Assembly (NCBI GenBank): GCA_017405375.1
Contig: JAFRAO010000039.1
Span: forward strand, 1 to 64,000
DNA: 64,000 nucleotides
Origin: a bacterium
GTDB lineage: Bacteria; Cyanobacteriota; Vampirovibrionia; Gastranaerophilales; Gastranaerophilaceae
Reading direction: 5' to 3'
Shown: positions 43,724-53,200 of the stretch, piece by piece
Layout: the number at the start of each line of letters is the position of its first letter
How positions within the stretch are numbered: the first letter of the stretch is position 1
Made by a program: the position numbers and the translations under genes
Notes under the pieces: model-generated
Databases searched by the model: none
What the model saw: the letters and a program-made list of their open reading frames with translations, nothing else
What the model was told of the DNA's origin: nothing

Positions 43724-44733
43724 AATGGTAGAACTTTCATCTTTAGTATGTTGAAAAGGCATACATAAGTTCCTGATTCTGTTTTCCAATAACGAATTAT
43801 GTAAAGAGATAAAATTCGTAAAAATATTTCTAATCGTAATTTAAAACCAAATTTTGACAGTAATTCAAAAATATAATGAATTTTGTTAATTTTTAAATAT
43901 TTCAATAAAAACAGATGATTAACAAATTTATGCATGCTTCCATAGCCAACTTTATCTGAGAAAGGTATAATTTCCATGCAGTGGTTTATTAACTGTCTGT
44001 CTTTTAATAGGCTTATAATATTAGACCAGCCAAGAATCCAAGATGTATCTTTTCTTCTTTCTAAAATATTTCTTTCGTCTTGTCCTCGAATTAAACTAAC
44101 TTCTTCTGTTGTTACCGTATCAACAAAAATTCCGTTTATCATAACTTGTTTTTTTAATACGTAAATACTTCCTTTTTGATTTATGCAATCTGCAACCGGA
44201 CATATTTGTTGAAACATTGTATAGATAGAGTCATACATGTTCATAAGAACATTGTTTGTTATCAGACTTGACTTATATATTCCTGCAGGGACAAAGGTTA
44301 ATTGATATAATTGATATGCTTTATCGTCAAATTGCTCAGGTTTTTCAAAAACGTAGTTAGAAAGACAAATTATATCGGTACCTTTTTCGATTTGTTCTTC
44401 AACTTCATACCAATTTGAAAAATCAAAATAATCATCATCACATAAAACCCAAAAATATTCTTTATTACAAGATGCACCCATTTCAAAAGCTCTGCAAATA
44501 TTAGGATTACCACCAATATTAATAGGATGTTTTATATGCGTAATATTTGGATGTTTTTGGCGATAATCTTCTATTAATTCACTCGTACCGTCAGTTGAAG
44601 CATTATCAAGTATTGTTATATCTAAATCTTTTATCGGAGAACTGTCAGCGAAAATGAAATCCAGTGTTCTTTTAAATTTTTCTTTTCTGTTGTATGTAAT
44701 TATATATATTTGTAATTTTTCTTTTAGTTTCAT
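43720..44733 (-). CDS. GT2-family glycosyltransferase, opposite strand
   Basis: 337 residues. IYIITYNRKEKFKRTLDFIF (about 10-29), DITILDNASTDGTSEL and VLCDDDYFDF (DXD-type, about 96-105) define a GT2 transferase. The C-terminal part has a hydrophobic/aromatic helix (about 290-320) that may contact the membrane. It faces the polysaccharide operon, overlapping its last gene, and follows lptF on the same strand after a hairpin. It probably belongs to the same surface glycan pathway. Confidence 0.87.
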   Translation of the reverse strand: MKLKEKLQIYIITYNRKEKFKRTLDFIFADSSPIKDLDITILDNASTDGTSELIEDYRQKHPNITHIKHPINIGGNPNICRAFEMGASCNKEYFWVLCDDDYFDFSNWYEVEEQIEKGTDIICLSNYVFEKPEQFDDKAYQLYQLTFVPAGIYKSSLITNNVLMNMYDSIYTMFQQICPVADCINQKGSIYVLKKQVMINGIFVDTVTTEEVSLIRGQDERNILERRKDTSWILGWSNIISLLKDRQLINHCMEIIPFSDKVGYGSMHKFVNHLFLLKYLKINKIHYIFELLSKFGFKLRLEIFLRILSLYIIRYWKTESGTYVCLFNILKMKVLPF

Positions 44734-44768
44734 TATTATAATACCAATACTTCCGCTTAATTAACTTT

Positions 44769-44792
44769 AATATTTATGATAGCATAAATATT
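44769..44792 (-). promoter_or_regulatory. Perfect palindrome between lptF and the GT2 gene
   Basis: AATATTTATG (44769-44778) and CATAAATATT (44783-44792) around ATAG. On the minus strand it contains TATGCTATCAT, an extended -10 pattern, 36 bases before the GT2 start. It also covers the lptF stop, so it may alternatively shape the lptF transcript end. Confidence 0.4.
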
Positions 44793-45915
44793 AACAAATT
44801 GTATAAACTTTTCTGTAATATAGAAACATACCACAGATTGTAAGAATAATATTAGGAAGCCAAGCTGCAAGAAGTGGTGTTAGAACACCTGTTTCGCCAA
44901 ATGAGATTGAAAGGGCTCTTATTAAATAGTAGAAAAATATAATTAAAATACTAAACAAAAATCCTCTGTTATAGCGTACTCTGGGAGGAGTAATTGCAAG
45001 TGGTACCCCAATTAATACAAAAACTATTGTTGTTATTGGCAATGCGATTTTGTCGTGTAGTTCTATATATAATGAATTTTTTTCTTCTTTTTCAATATTA
45101 GGTGTTGTTGCGAGATATTTTATTAACTGTATAAAGTTTTGCTCTTTTGCAATATTTTTATCCATTTCCTTAGATAAATCCATACCAAATTGAGCAACAG
45201 AATGTTCAAACATAGTTGAATTTAATATTTTTCCGTCTTTATTAACCGTATAAATAGCACCTTTATCAAATTCCCAACCTTCAGGAGATGTTGTTCCGAA
45301 ACGTGATTGAAGTACCTGAATTGTATTATCTTTAGATACGTCTAAAACAGTAATGTTTTTTAGAATGTTATCTTCACAACTTCCAACATAGAACAACCTT
45401 TTTAACCCTTTAGATTCATTAATTTCTTTAAAGATAAAGTTTTGTTTTCCATTAGGGATATTTTTTTGACCAAAAGCCCACAAAGCCAAATCTTTAGACT
45501 GTTTTGCAGCAGCCGGTACTATTGTTTCATTAATAAAGAAACTTGTAATTGCCATAATTATTGCAAATATAAAAATAGGTTTTGCAATACGATTTAACCC
45601 GATACCGCAAGAGCGCATTACTGTTATTTCGGATAAAAGACTTAGCCTGTTGAGTGTCATAACAGTAGCCAATAACACACCCATTGGAATTGTCATTACA
45701 AATACAGATGGCAAATTTAAAATAATCATTATTAACGCAACTTTGAACGGAATACCGTACATAGAAATTTGTTTAATTAGCGTGATAAATGTATCTGATG
45801 CAAAAATAATCGCAGTAAATACGCACACACCCATTAAAAACATCTCAATAACTTGTGCCAAAATGTATTTATCTAAATATTTTATTCTTTTTAATAATTC
45901 AATAAACTTTTGCAT
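44791..45915 (-). CDS. LptF/LptG-family permease
   Basis: 374 residues with three N-terminal and three C-terminal membrane helices around a periplasmic beta-jellyroll domain (about 140-265), the LptF/G layout of the ABC machine that extracts LPS from the inner membrane. Motifs: MGVLLATVMTLNRLSLLSEITVMRSCGIG (coupling helix, about 68-96, in part) and VFVLIGVPLAITPPR (about 300). Only one such gene is visible, as in Cyanobacteria. ATG 45915 (MQKFIELL) follows CGGAAA; an upstream Met 45942 lacks a site. It follows the dehydrogenase on the same strand. Confidence 0.88.
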   Translation of the reverse strand: MQKFIELLKRIKYLDKYILAQVIEMFLMGVCVFTAIIFASDTFITLIKQISMYGIPFKVALIMIILNLPSVFVMTIPMGVLLATVMTLNRLSLLSEITVMRSCGIGLNRIAKPIFIFAIIMAITSFFINETIVPAAAKQSKDLALWAFGQKNIPNGKQNFIFKEINESKGLKRLFYVGSCEDNILKNITVLDVSKDNTIQVLQSRFGTTSPEGWEFDKGAIYTVNKDGKILNSTMFEHSVAQFGMDLSKEMDKNIAKEQNFIQLIKYLATTPNIEKEEKNSLYIELHDKIALPITTIVFVLIGVPLAITPPRVRYNRGFLFSILIIFFYYLIRALSISFGETGVLTPLLAAWLPNIILTICGMFLYYRKVYTIC

Positions 45916-45934
45916 AAATTTATTTCCGTTTGCA

Positions 45935-46903
45935 TTAATCAAATTTTAAAAGTATTTTTAGGGTATCTTTTTCCTTATTTTTTTCAAATGCTTCAATTGC
46001 ATCATCAACATTGTAAATACCTGAAATAAACGGTTTAAAATCAATTCTTTTATTTTCCAAAAGCCTTAATGCAGGTTTAAATTGTCCGCAACGAGAGCCC
46101 AAAACAGTAATTTCATTAATTACAATCGGTGCAAGATTAATTTCTTTACTTCCGGCAACCGTACTTTTTAGAACTAAAGTTCCTCTTGGTTTTGTTAAAG
46201 CCATAGCATTTTCAAAACCTGTAACAGAACCGGTTGCTTCTACAACAATATCCCAAGTCGGTGTAACTTCCAAATCTTTTGAAAGAATTGTTTTAACACC
46301 TTGTGCCTTAGCAATATCCAATTTGTTTTGATGTCTGCCAACGAGTGTAACATCATAGTTATAAGCGTTTAAACATAAAGCTGTAGTTAAACCTAATTTT
46401 CCGTCACCTTGAACTAAAACTTTTTGGATTGGTTGAATATGTAACTGTTCAACAATTTCACAAGCTGCTGCAAGCGGTTCAACAAATACAACCTGTTCAT
46501 TAGTAACACTATCAGGTACTTCAAATAAAATTTCAGTCGGAAGTGTTATATATTCAGCAAAACAACCGTCTTTTTTCCATATACCAATGGTATGTCTGTT
46601 TGGACAATGTCTTACCAGTCCTTGATTACACCATTCACAATCAGGTTGATGACAGCCATAGCTGATTTCTGCAACAACTCTTTTCCCTACTAGACTTTTA
46701 TCATCAGAGTTTACATCTTCCACAACACCTACAAATTCGTGTCCGAGAATTCCCTTGTAACCCATATAACCTTTAGTAATTTCAAAATCAGTATTACAAA
46801 TACCTGCAAGAGATACTCTTATTAACGCTTCACCTTTTTGTGGTATTGGTTTTTCATAATTATTATCAAGTTTTAAAACTTCATCAAAAACAACAGCTTT
46901 CAT
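45935..46903 (-). CDS. Zinc-dependent medium-chain dehydrogenase
   Basis: 322 residues. Catalytic zinc ligands in AGICNTDFE and GHEFVG, a structural-zinc lobe CHQPDCEWCNQGLVRHC (about 89-105) with four Cys, and a Rossmann part VLVQGDGKLGLTTALCL (about 162-178; GxGxxG replaced by GDGKLG). Resembles threonine/sorbitol dehydrogenases; likely oxidises a polyol or alcohol with NAD(P). Substrate unknown. It sits upstream of lptF with a 19-base gap, divergent from ruvB. AAAGGAT precedes the start. Confidence 0.88.
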   Translation of the reverse strand: MKAVVFDEVLKLDNNYEKPIPQKGEALIRVSLAGICNTDFEITKGYMGYKGILGHEFVGVVEDVNSDDKSLVGKRVVAEISYGCHQPDCEWCNQGLVRHCPNRHTIGIWKKDGCFAEYITLPTEILFEVPDSVTNEQVVFVEPLAAACEIVEQLHIQPIQKVLVQGDGKLGLTTALCLNAYNYDVTLVGRHQNKLDIAKAQGVKTILSKDLEVTPTWDIVVEATGSVTGFENAMALTKPRGTLVLKSTVAGSKEINLAPIVINEITVLGSRCGQFKPALRLLENKRIDFKPFISGIYNVDDAIEAFEKNKEKDTLKILLKFD

Positions 46904-46980
46904 ATTTATCCTTTCTTTGCTATTATTCTATCGCAAATAAAAATCTTATTCAATTCAATATTACCATTCTCACATAAATA

Positions 46981-47011
46981 TTTACACAAAAATTATGATT
47001 TATGCTATTAT
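46981..47011 (+). promoter_or_regulatory. Promoter of ruvB, possibly leaderless
   Basis: TTTACA (46981-46986), a 19-base spacer and TATTAT (47006-47011) with the TATGC extension. Seven bases past the -10 is 47018, exactly the ruvB ATG. CATAAAT (46973-46979) and ATTTATG (46998-47004) form an inverted repeat across it. Confidence 0.45.
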
Positions 47012-47017
47012 TAGGTT

Positions 47018-48082
47018 ATGACAATTATATCAGACGACAATACATTCAAAAAAAATATTCAAAAAAATCCTGTTATTAAATCAGAAAGCATTGAATATGA
47101 TAAAACTTTTGAAAATTCTATAAGACCAAAATCTTTTGACAGCTACATTGGACAATCAGAACTAAAAGAAACATTGAAGGTTTCAATAGAGGCATCAAAA
47201 AAAAGGGGCTCAAGTTTAGACCACATGTTGTTTTACGGTCCGCCGGGTTTAGGTAAGACAACGCTTGCAGGAGTTGTCGCAGAACAAATGGGTGCTGAAT
47301 TAAAAATCACATCAGCTCCTTCGTTAGAACGTCCAAGAGATATTATAGGTATTTTGATGTCTTTAAAAGGTGGTGAAATACTTTTTATTGATGAAATTCA
47401 TCGCTTAAATAAAGTTGCCGAAGAAATTTTGTATCCCGCTATGGAAGATTTTTATCTTGATATGTCAACAGGCAAAAGTCAAACGGCAAAAACAATGCAT
47501 ATTCCTTTACCGAAATTTACATTAATCGGTGCAACAACGAAAGCGGGCGAATTATCAGGTCCGTTGAGGGATAGATTTGGTATAATTCATAGACTTCAAT
47601 TCTATACTTTTGAGGAATTATCACAAGTCGTTAAACGTACTGCAAGTATTTTAGATATAAAAATTACTGATGAGGGTGCAAATGTTATTGCAAAATGTTC
47701 AAGAGGAACTCCGCGTATTGCGAATCGCTTAGTTAAAAGAGTTTCTGATTTTGCGATTGTGAAATATGAAGGAGAAATCACTGAAGAAGTTGCAAAAGAA
47801 TCTTTAAAAGCATTAAAAATTGATGAATATGGCTTAGATTCAACCGATAGAGCTTTATTAAATATGATTGTTGAAAAATATGATGGTGGTCCTGTTGGAA
47901 TTAATACTCTTGCGGCAGCTTTAGGTGAAGACATAAGGACATTGGAAGATGTTTGTGAGCCTTATTTATTGCAAATAGGATTATTACAAAGAACACCTCA
48001 GGGCAGAAAGGTTTCACCTCAAGGGTACAGGCATCTTGGTATAAAGAATTTTTCTTCACAGCAGAGTCTTTTTGGAGATTAA
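47018..48082 (+). CDS. ruvB: Holliday junction branch migration ATPase RuvB
   Basis: 354 residues, AAA+ motor that drives branch migration with RuvA. IRPKSFDSYIGQSELKETL, Walker A FYGPPGLGKTTLAG (about 70-83), Walker B ILFIDEIHRLN (about 121-131), sensor/Arg-finger region GATTKAGELSGPLRDRFG (about 170-187), and a C-terminal winged helix with LGEDIRTLEDVCEPYLLQIG. About 20 residues of extra N-terminal sequence. First gene of a ruvB-yibE/F-DUF151 run with overlaps or 1-base gaps. ATG has no Shine-Dalgarno sequence. Confidence 0.97.
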   Translation: MTIISDDNTFKKNIQKNPVIKSESIEYDKTFENSIRPKSFDSYIGQSELKETLKVSIEASKKRGSSLDHMLFYGPPGLGKTTLAGVVAEQMGAELKITSAPSLERPRDIIGILMSLKGGEILFIDEIHRLNKVAEEILYPAMEDFYLDMSTGKSQTAKTMHIPLPKFTLIGATTKAGELSGPLRDRFGIIHRLQFYTFEELSQVVKRTASILDIKITDEGANVIAKCSRGTPRIANRLVKRVSDFAIVKYEGEITEEVAKESLKALKIDEYGLDSTDRALLNMIVEKYDGGPVGINTLAAALGEDIRTLEDVCEPYLLQIGLLQRTPQGRKVSPQGYRHLGIKNFSSQQSLFGD

Positions 48083-48083
48083 T

Positions 48084-49232
48084 ATGAAAAAAATATTCTT
48101 GATTTTTATATTTTTTATAATTTTTGCTATGCCAATTTTGGCAAGTCCTGACGAGAATAAAAACTTAAAATCTGAAATAGGTCGTGTTGAAAAAATTGAA
48201 TACGAAGATGTTGACCAAACTTATTCAGACAAGAGTCAGGTAAAACAAATTGTTACAGTAAAACTTTTGACCGGTGAATTTAAGGGTCGGACAATAATTA
48301 TTGACAATATGATTACAAACAATCCATATTACGATATATTTTTAAAAAAAGATGATAAAGTAATTCTTCACTCAGAACTTGAACAAGATTCAGGAATCGT
48401 TGATTATTTTATCGCTGATATTCAAAGAACAGATTTTGTCTATGTTTTGGTATTTCTATTCAGCGGATTACTCATATTTATAGGTGAAAAGAAAGGTTTA
48501 TTCAGCTTTATTTCTATTTTTGTAACTGTTTTACTTATATTATTTGTTCTTGCACCATTGATTAGGAATGGCTTTAATCCTATAATAGCAACATTGATTA
48601 TATGCCTTATATCGACATCTGTTACAATGTATGCAGTTGGCGGATTCAATAAAAAAAGTACATCAGCAGTTTTGGGAACATTCGGAAGTTTAATTATTGC
48701 GGCGAGTCTGGCACTTTTAACAATAAAATTTGCAAGGCTTACAGGTTTTTGTTGTGAAGAAACAATGTTTTTATATCAGGCAGATTCAACTTTAGACTTT
48801 AAAGGAATTTTAACATCATCTATGATGCTTGCAACACTTGGTGCGGTTATGGATACAGGTATGTCTGTTGCAAGCAGTATTAATGAATTCTATGCAATAA
48901 ATCCAAAATTAACACCAAAAGAATTGTTCTTTTCCGGCATGAATGTTGGCAAAGATATTATCGGCACTATGGCAAATACTTTGATATTAGTATATTTGGG
49001 TGGTTCTTTGCCATTAGTTTTGTTATCACAAAATATTGATTTGCAAAAGTTTTTTAATTTAAATCAAGTTGTTACTGAAATATCATCTGCCTTGATAGGC
49101 AGTATAGCCCTGGTTACATGTGTACCAATAACTGCGATTATTGCTGCTAAGATAGTTACTATTAACAAAAATAAAATTGATGATATAATATTAAATGAGA
49201 ATGAAATTATCGATAATGAGAGGTTTTTATAA
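48084..49232 (+). CDS. YibE/F-family membrane protein
   Basis: 382 residues. A signal-like first helix (about 4-20), an extracytoplasmic domain (25-120), then about seven membrane helices with the conserved SSMMLATLGAVMDTGMSVASSI segment (about 250-271) and MNVGKDIIGTMANTLILVYLGG. YibE/F proteins are polytopic membrane proteins of unsettled, probably transport, function. ATG 48084 follows GGAG by 6 bases; the upstream in-frame Met lies within ruvB. Overlaps the DUF151 gene by 1 base. Confidence 0.88.
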   Translation: MKKIFLIFIFFIIFAMPILASPDENKNLKSEIGRVEKIEYEDVDQTYSDKSQVKQIVTVKLLTGEFKGRTIIIDNMITNNPYYDIFLKKDDKVILHSELEQDSGIVDYFIADIQRTDFVYVLVFLFSGLLIFIGEKKGLFSFISIFVTVLLILFVLAPLIRNGFNPIIATLIICLISTSVTMYAVGGFNKKSTSAVLGTFGSLIIAASLALLTIKFARLTGFCCEETMFLYQADSTLDFKGILTSSMMLATLGAVMDTGMSVASSINEFYAINPKLTPKELFFSGMNVGKDIIGTMANTLILVYLGGSLPLVLLSQNIDLQKFFNLNQVVTEISSALIGSIALVTCVPITAIIAAKIVTINKNKIDDIILNENEIIDNERFL

Positions 49233-49741
49233 TGATTGAAATGCGTGTTATGGGTATAGCGCTTGATACAAGAACAGGTTCCCCAATAGTAGTTTTACAT
49301 GATAAAGATAACAGAAAAGCGCTTCCTATTTGGATTGGTTCAGCGGAAGCAAGTGCAATTATCAGAAAGATTGAGAATTTACAGGTTGTTCGTCCTATGA
49401 CACATGATTTAATTATAAATATTATTGAAAAAACCGGATATAAACTTGAAAAAGCTGAATTAAACGATGTTGAAAAGGACACCTACTATGCATCTTTAGT
49501 TTTGAACAAAGACGGTGAAGAAGATGTTCGCATAGATTGCCGTCCATCTGATGCAATAGCTGTCGCAATAAGAGTTGATGCGCCGATATATGTTTCAGCA
49601 GCAGTATTAGCAACCGGTGCTGTTTCAACTGACCCTACAAAAGATGAAGAAGAAGCTCAAGAATTTAAAAGCTTTGTACAGAATCTAAAGCCTTCTGATT
49701 TTGAAAAGCTAATGAAAAATAATGATGAATCAGAACAGTAA
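49232..49741 (+). CDS. DUF151 bifunctional nuclease-family protein
   Basis: 169 residues. MRVMGIALDTRTGSPIVVL, LPIWIGSAEASAI (about 31-43) and RIDCRPSDAIAVAIR (about 102-116) are the DUF151/BFN signature. Plant members have RNase and DNase activity; bacterial ones are widespread in Cyanobacteria and Actinobacteria with little known. C-terminal 40 residues are acidic. Its start overlaps the stop of the YibE/F gene, and it closes the ruvB run. Confidence 0.9.
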   Translation: MIEMRVMGIALDTRTGSPIVVLHDKDNRKALPIWIGSAEASAIIRKIENLQVVRPMTHDLIINIIEKTGYKLEKAELNDVEKDTYYASLVLNKDGEEDVRIDCRPSDAIAVAIRVDAPIYVSAAVLATGAVSTDPTKDEEEAQEFKSFVQNLKPSDFEKLMKNNDESEQ

Positions 49742-49963
49742 ATCATTGAAATATATTACAAATACTATAATGGTTAGTTAACGCTACAATATTTACAGAT
49801 TTGAATATTTTTACAACCGGTATTACAAGTGTTGCGTTTCTAACAGGATTTTTTGCATAAATCCAATATTAATTTATGTAACAATATACGCAAATTTCTA
49901 AAGTTTAAAAATTATATGACCGTATATTTTAATACAGAGTATAAAAATTGCTAAGGAGATTGT

Positions 49964-50146
49964 ATGAATAGAAATTTTGATTTTAATGAATTTAAAAATA
50001 ACTTATCTAATCCAAAAAGCGCAAATTTTATTTGTTTAAAAAATGATATTGACAAAATTGAAAATTTTATTGAAAACGCATTGAGTTTAAACTTTGAATC
50101 TTCACAATCGAAAGTAGAAAGAGATTTCAACGTTAATATATTTTAA
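49964..50146 (+). CDS. Small hypothetical protein
   Basis: 60 residues, Asn/Phe/Lys-rich, mainly helical (DIDKIENFIENALSLNF). AAGGAG lies 6 bases before ATG, which supports real translation; a terminator follows 40 bases after the stop. No family recognised. Confidence 0.6.
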   Translation: MNRNFDFNEFKNNLSNPKSANFICLKNDIDKIENFIENALSLNFESSQSKVERDFNVNIF

Positions 50147-50185
50147 AACAGACTATTAGATTAGGGGTACACTAACTGAAACTGT

Positions 50186-50213
50186 AAGACCGACTTAATA
50201 TAAGTCGGTCTTT
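50186..50213. terminator. Strong bidirectional terminator hairpin
   Basis: A perfect 12-bp stem, AAGACCGACTTA (50186-50197) with TAAGTCGGTCTT (50201-50212), and a 3-base loop. It lies between the small gene at 49964 and the convergent gene at 50238. The A at the 5' end and T at the 3' end suit both strands. Confidence 0.75.
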
Positions 50214-50237
50214 AGCTGTTATATGTCTTATAGGTTA

Positions 50238-51623
50238 TTATGCTAATCCATATTGATTAAAATATTTTTGTAAACGCATTTGATCATCTAAAAGATTTGC
50301 TGAAGGCATTGTTTGGAAAAAATTATTTGTTCTTTTTGGTGCACTCATTTTACGATTTCTTGCTACTGCTAAATTTTGTTTTTGTTGTTCACTTACTAAA
50401 GATTTTAAACTTTCATTTGCAATTTTTGCATCTTCATTTTCAGGACTGTCTGCTTGTAATTTTTGTGAAGTTGCACCTACAAGTTGTGTCAATACGGTTG
50501 AATCATCTTTTGCTTGTTTTGCTAAGTTTTCAGCTTCTTTTTCTTGAGCAAGTTCTACTTCACTTTTGCCCATAACTGCATCACTTGCCTTTTCAGCCAA
50601 AAACATTCCAACAGCACCACCAATAGCTCCGCCAATTACACCACCGATTGCTGTTCCGACTCCGGGGAAAACAGAACCAATAGCAGCACCAATCGCAGCA
50701 CCGGCTTTTGCACCTGCCCACATACCCACACCGGAAGCAGCAACTTTTACGGCAGATTTACCTAATTGTTTCAAACCTGATTCAGTTCCTAATTGAAATG
50801 CCGGAATAATGTTACCTAATAATTCAGATATTCCTGAAATAACGATTGCTCCAACACCTAAGAATTTAGATGCACCTTTTAATACAGGGAATTTTGCTAA
50901 TAATTTTAATTCAGATTTTTTCAATTTAGAAAATCCGGAATATTTTGATAAATTTGCTTTAAATCCTTTTGGATTAGCCATTGTATGGTTGTATGAAGCT
51001 AATTCTGCTTCAGCTAATGATTTGTTTGCTTTTTTAAGAGCTGCCGCTGAATCAATACCTGCTGTTGATTTACCCAATGTTACTTCTTCCCTTGCTATAC
51101 TTTTTGCTTGTTCTGCAGCTTTTTGAGCATCTTTATAAAGTGATTTGATTTCATCAGGTAAATTTTCTAATTTTTCACCTTGCGGAATACTTCTTAATAT
51201 TTCATTAGATTGACTCATTCTATCTGCTACTCTTAACTTTTGTCTTATCGTTTTAGCTTCTTTAACAGATTCTCTTGTTTCTTTTGCATTTTCAATGGCA
51301 GCTGCTTTTTCATTTTTACCTGCTAATAAATATGAACCGCCTTTAATAGCACAATCGGCTCCTGCAATCATTCCAACTGATGTACCTAAGCCTTCAACAC
51401 TCAATAAAGAACTTTCAACAGGTACATTACTTGCATATTTTGCTAATGTATCAATATCTTTTGAAGATTTAACAGTACCGTTAAAACTTATATTGTTATT
51501 ACTTTGTGAAAAAATTGATGCATCTTTGTTGCTGCTAATATCACCTGTAATAGGATTAACTACAAATTGTTTTCTTGATTCCGGATTCATTCCGCCTAAA
51601 TCAACACCGTCAACCATAGACAT
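50238..51623 (-). CDS. Glycine-zipper membrane-active protein, lineage-specific
   Basis: 461 residues from ATG 51623 (MSMVDGVDLGG), preceded by AAGGAAGG. The N-terminus is polar with NNNISFNGTVKSS (about 39-51), the motif shared with other proteins here. Residues 110-220 are Ala/Glu/Lys helical. At about 260-345 lies a hydrophobic Gly/Ala zone: FLGVGAIVISGISELLG, then GMWAGAKAGAAIGAAIGSV and GGVIGGAIGGAVGMFLAEKAS, glycine-zipper repeats known in membrane-inserting or pore-forming proteins. The tail is charged. No Sec signal. A secreted membrane-active effector or scaffold is possible; no family recognised. Confidence 0.72.
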   Translation of the reverse strand: MSMVDGVDLGGMNPESRKQFVVNPITGDISSNKDASIFSQSNNNISFNGTVKSSKDIDTLAKYASNVPVESSLLSVEGLGTSVGMIAGADCAIKGGSYLLAGKNEKAAAIENAKETRESVKEAKTIRQKLRVADRMSQSNEILRSIPQGEKLENLPDEIKSLYKDAQKAAEQAKSIAREEVTLGKSTAGIDSAAALKKANKSLAEAELASYNHTMANPKGFKANLSKYSGFSKLKKSELKLLAKFPVLKGASKFLGVGAIVISGISELLGNIIPAFQLGTESGLKQLGKSAVKVAASGVGMWAGAKAGAAIGAAIGSVFPGVGTAIGGVIGGAIGGAVGMFLAEKASDAVMGKSEVELAQEKEAENLAKQAKDDSTVLTQLVGATSQKLQADSPENEDAKIANESLKSLVSEQQKQNLAVARNRKMSAPKRTNNFFQTMPSANLLDDQMRLQKYFNQYGLA

Positions 51624-51699
51624 TTTTATAACCTTCCTTATAACCAAACTACACTTATATAAAGTATTTTTGATTATAAAAATTGCCTAATTTTAAAAA

Positions 51700-53181
51700 T
51701 TAATGTACGATTGCTTTACAATTATTTACAATTTCTTCAACAGTGCTAACCATTACATTCTCGAATTTTTCACATTGTGCCTTTGTTTTAGCTTCAAATC
51801 TTAATGTAAAAACAGGTTCTGTATTGCTTTGTCTGATTAAGGCAAACCCACCGTCAAAAACAATTCGCATTCCGTCAAGTGTAATAATATCTTTTATTTT
51901 TGCTGAAAACATATTAGAATTATTATTCAATTTTTGTTCAAATTGTTCCAGCACTTGTTTTTTTAACTCATTAGGACAAGATAATCTGACTTCTTGAGAT
52001 GAGAATATTTTATTAAAAGGTGCAAGTAATTCTTCAACTTTAAATGAATTATTTTGCTGTTTGTGTTTTGATACAATTTCAATCATTCTGCAACCTGCAT
52101 AAACAGCATCATCAAATCCGTAGTATTTGTCTTTAAAGAAAACATGACCACTCATCTCTCCGCCCAAAACAGCGTTAATTTCTTTCATTTTTGCCTTAAT
52201 AAATCCATGACCTGTTTTACACATTATAGCTTCACCGCCACAATTATTTATTGTATCAAAAAGTACTTGAGAACATTTAACTTCTGATACGACTTTTGGT
52301 AAAGTGCCTGAGCCTTTGTATTTTTCAATAATATCCAATGCATAAATCAACAATAATTTATCACCCGTCATAGAGTTGCCTTGTGAATCAATAATGCCTA
52401 TTCTATCGCTATCACCATCAAAAGCAATACCAAAATCGGCATGATTCTTTACAACTGCATTTTTTATATCATCTAAAGTCTTTTCATCACTTGGATTTGG
52501 ATGATGATTCGGGAATGCACCGTCAGGATTTGAATATAATTCTATAACTTCACATCCTAAAGCTCTGTATAAGTTTGGTGCAACAACACCGCCTGTACCA
52601 TTTGCGCTATCTACAACAATTTTAAGTCCGCTGCCAATTTTGCCGAATTTTAATTTCATAACATCGGTATAATCAGGAATTAAGTCATACTTTACAACTT
52701 TACCCAAAGCATCAGGCAGTGAAACTGTTTTACTAACTTCTGCAACAATTTTTAGTAATTCCTGAATAGGTTTTTCATCTAAAAGAAGACCGTTATATGT
52801 CATTTTTAAACCGTTATATTGGCTCGGATTATGACTTGCCGTAACAATTAATGCACCATCAATTTCATCACAATTTTCCTCAATATTTACACCTACAACA
52901 TTTGAATAATAACCTATTGGTGTTGGCGCCAAACCTAAATCTACAACATTGGCACCTGTGGAAATGATACCTTTTATTAATGATTCTGATAACGATAGTG
53001 AGTGATTCCTGGCATCTCTGCATACGGTAATCCACAAATCATTTACATTTTTATTCGACAAGGTTAATATATACTTGATGTATGATTTCCCCACAAAATA
53101 ATATAATTCTTCGGTAATATCTTTGCCGTAAACACCTCTTATATCATTTTTACTGAATGCACTATCCCATTTCGTCAACAT
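51700..53181 (-). CDS. Phosphomannomutase/phosphoglucomutase
   Basis: 493 residues of the alpha-D-phosphohexomutase family. Active-site Ser in TASHNPSQYNGLKM (about 107-120), Mg loop FDGDSDRIG (about 246-254), sugar loop GEMSGHVFF (about 341-349) and phosphate loop RQSNTEP near 460. It interconverts hexose 6- and 1-phosphates, feeding nucleotide sugars for the polysaccharide and cell wall. Man versus Glc preference cannot be read here. CGGAGGAATATAA precedes ATG. Divergent from the ABC permease. Confidence 0.93.
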   Translation of the reverse strand: MLTKWDSAFSKNDIRGVYGKDITEELYYFVGKSYIKYILTLSNKNVNDLWITVCRDARNHSLSLSESLIKGIISTGANVVDLGLAPTPIGYYSNVVGVNIEENCDEIDGALIVTASHNPSQYNGLKMTYNGLLLDEKPIQELLKIVAEVSKTVSLPDALGKVVKYDLIPDYTDVMKLKFGKIGSGLKIVVDSANGTGGVVAPNLYRALGCEVIELYSNPDGAFPNHHPNPSDEKTLDDIKNAVVKNHADFGIAFDGDSDRIGIIDSQGNSMTGDKLLLIYALDIIEKYKGSGTLPKVVSEVKCSQVLFDTINNCGGEAIMCKTGHGFIKAKMKEINAVLGGEMSGHVFFKDKYYGFDDAVYAGCRMIEIVSKHKQQNNSFKVEELLAPFNKIFSSQEVRLSCPNELKKQVLEQFEQKLNNNSNMFSAKIKDIITLDGMRIVFDGGFALIRQSNTEPVFTLRFEAKTKAQCEKFENVMVSTVEEIVNNCKAIVH

Positions 53182-53200
53182 TTATATTCCTCCGTTTTTA

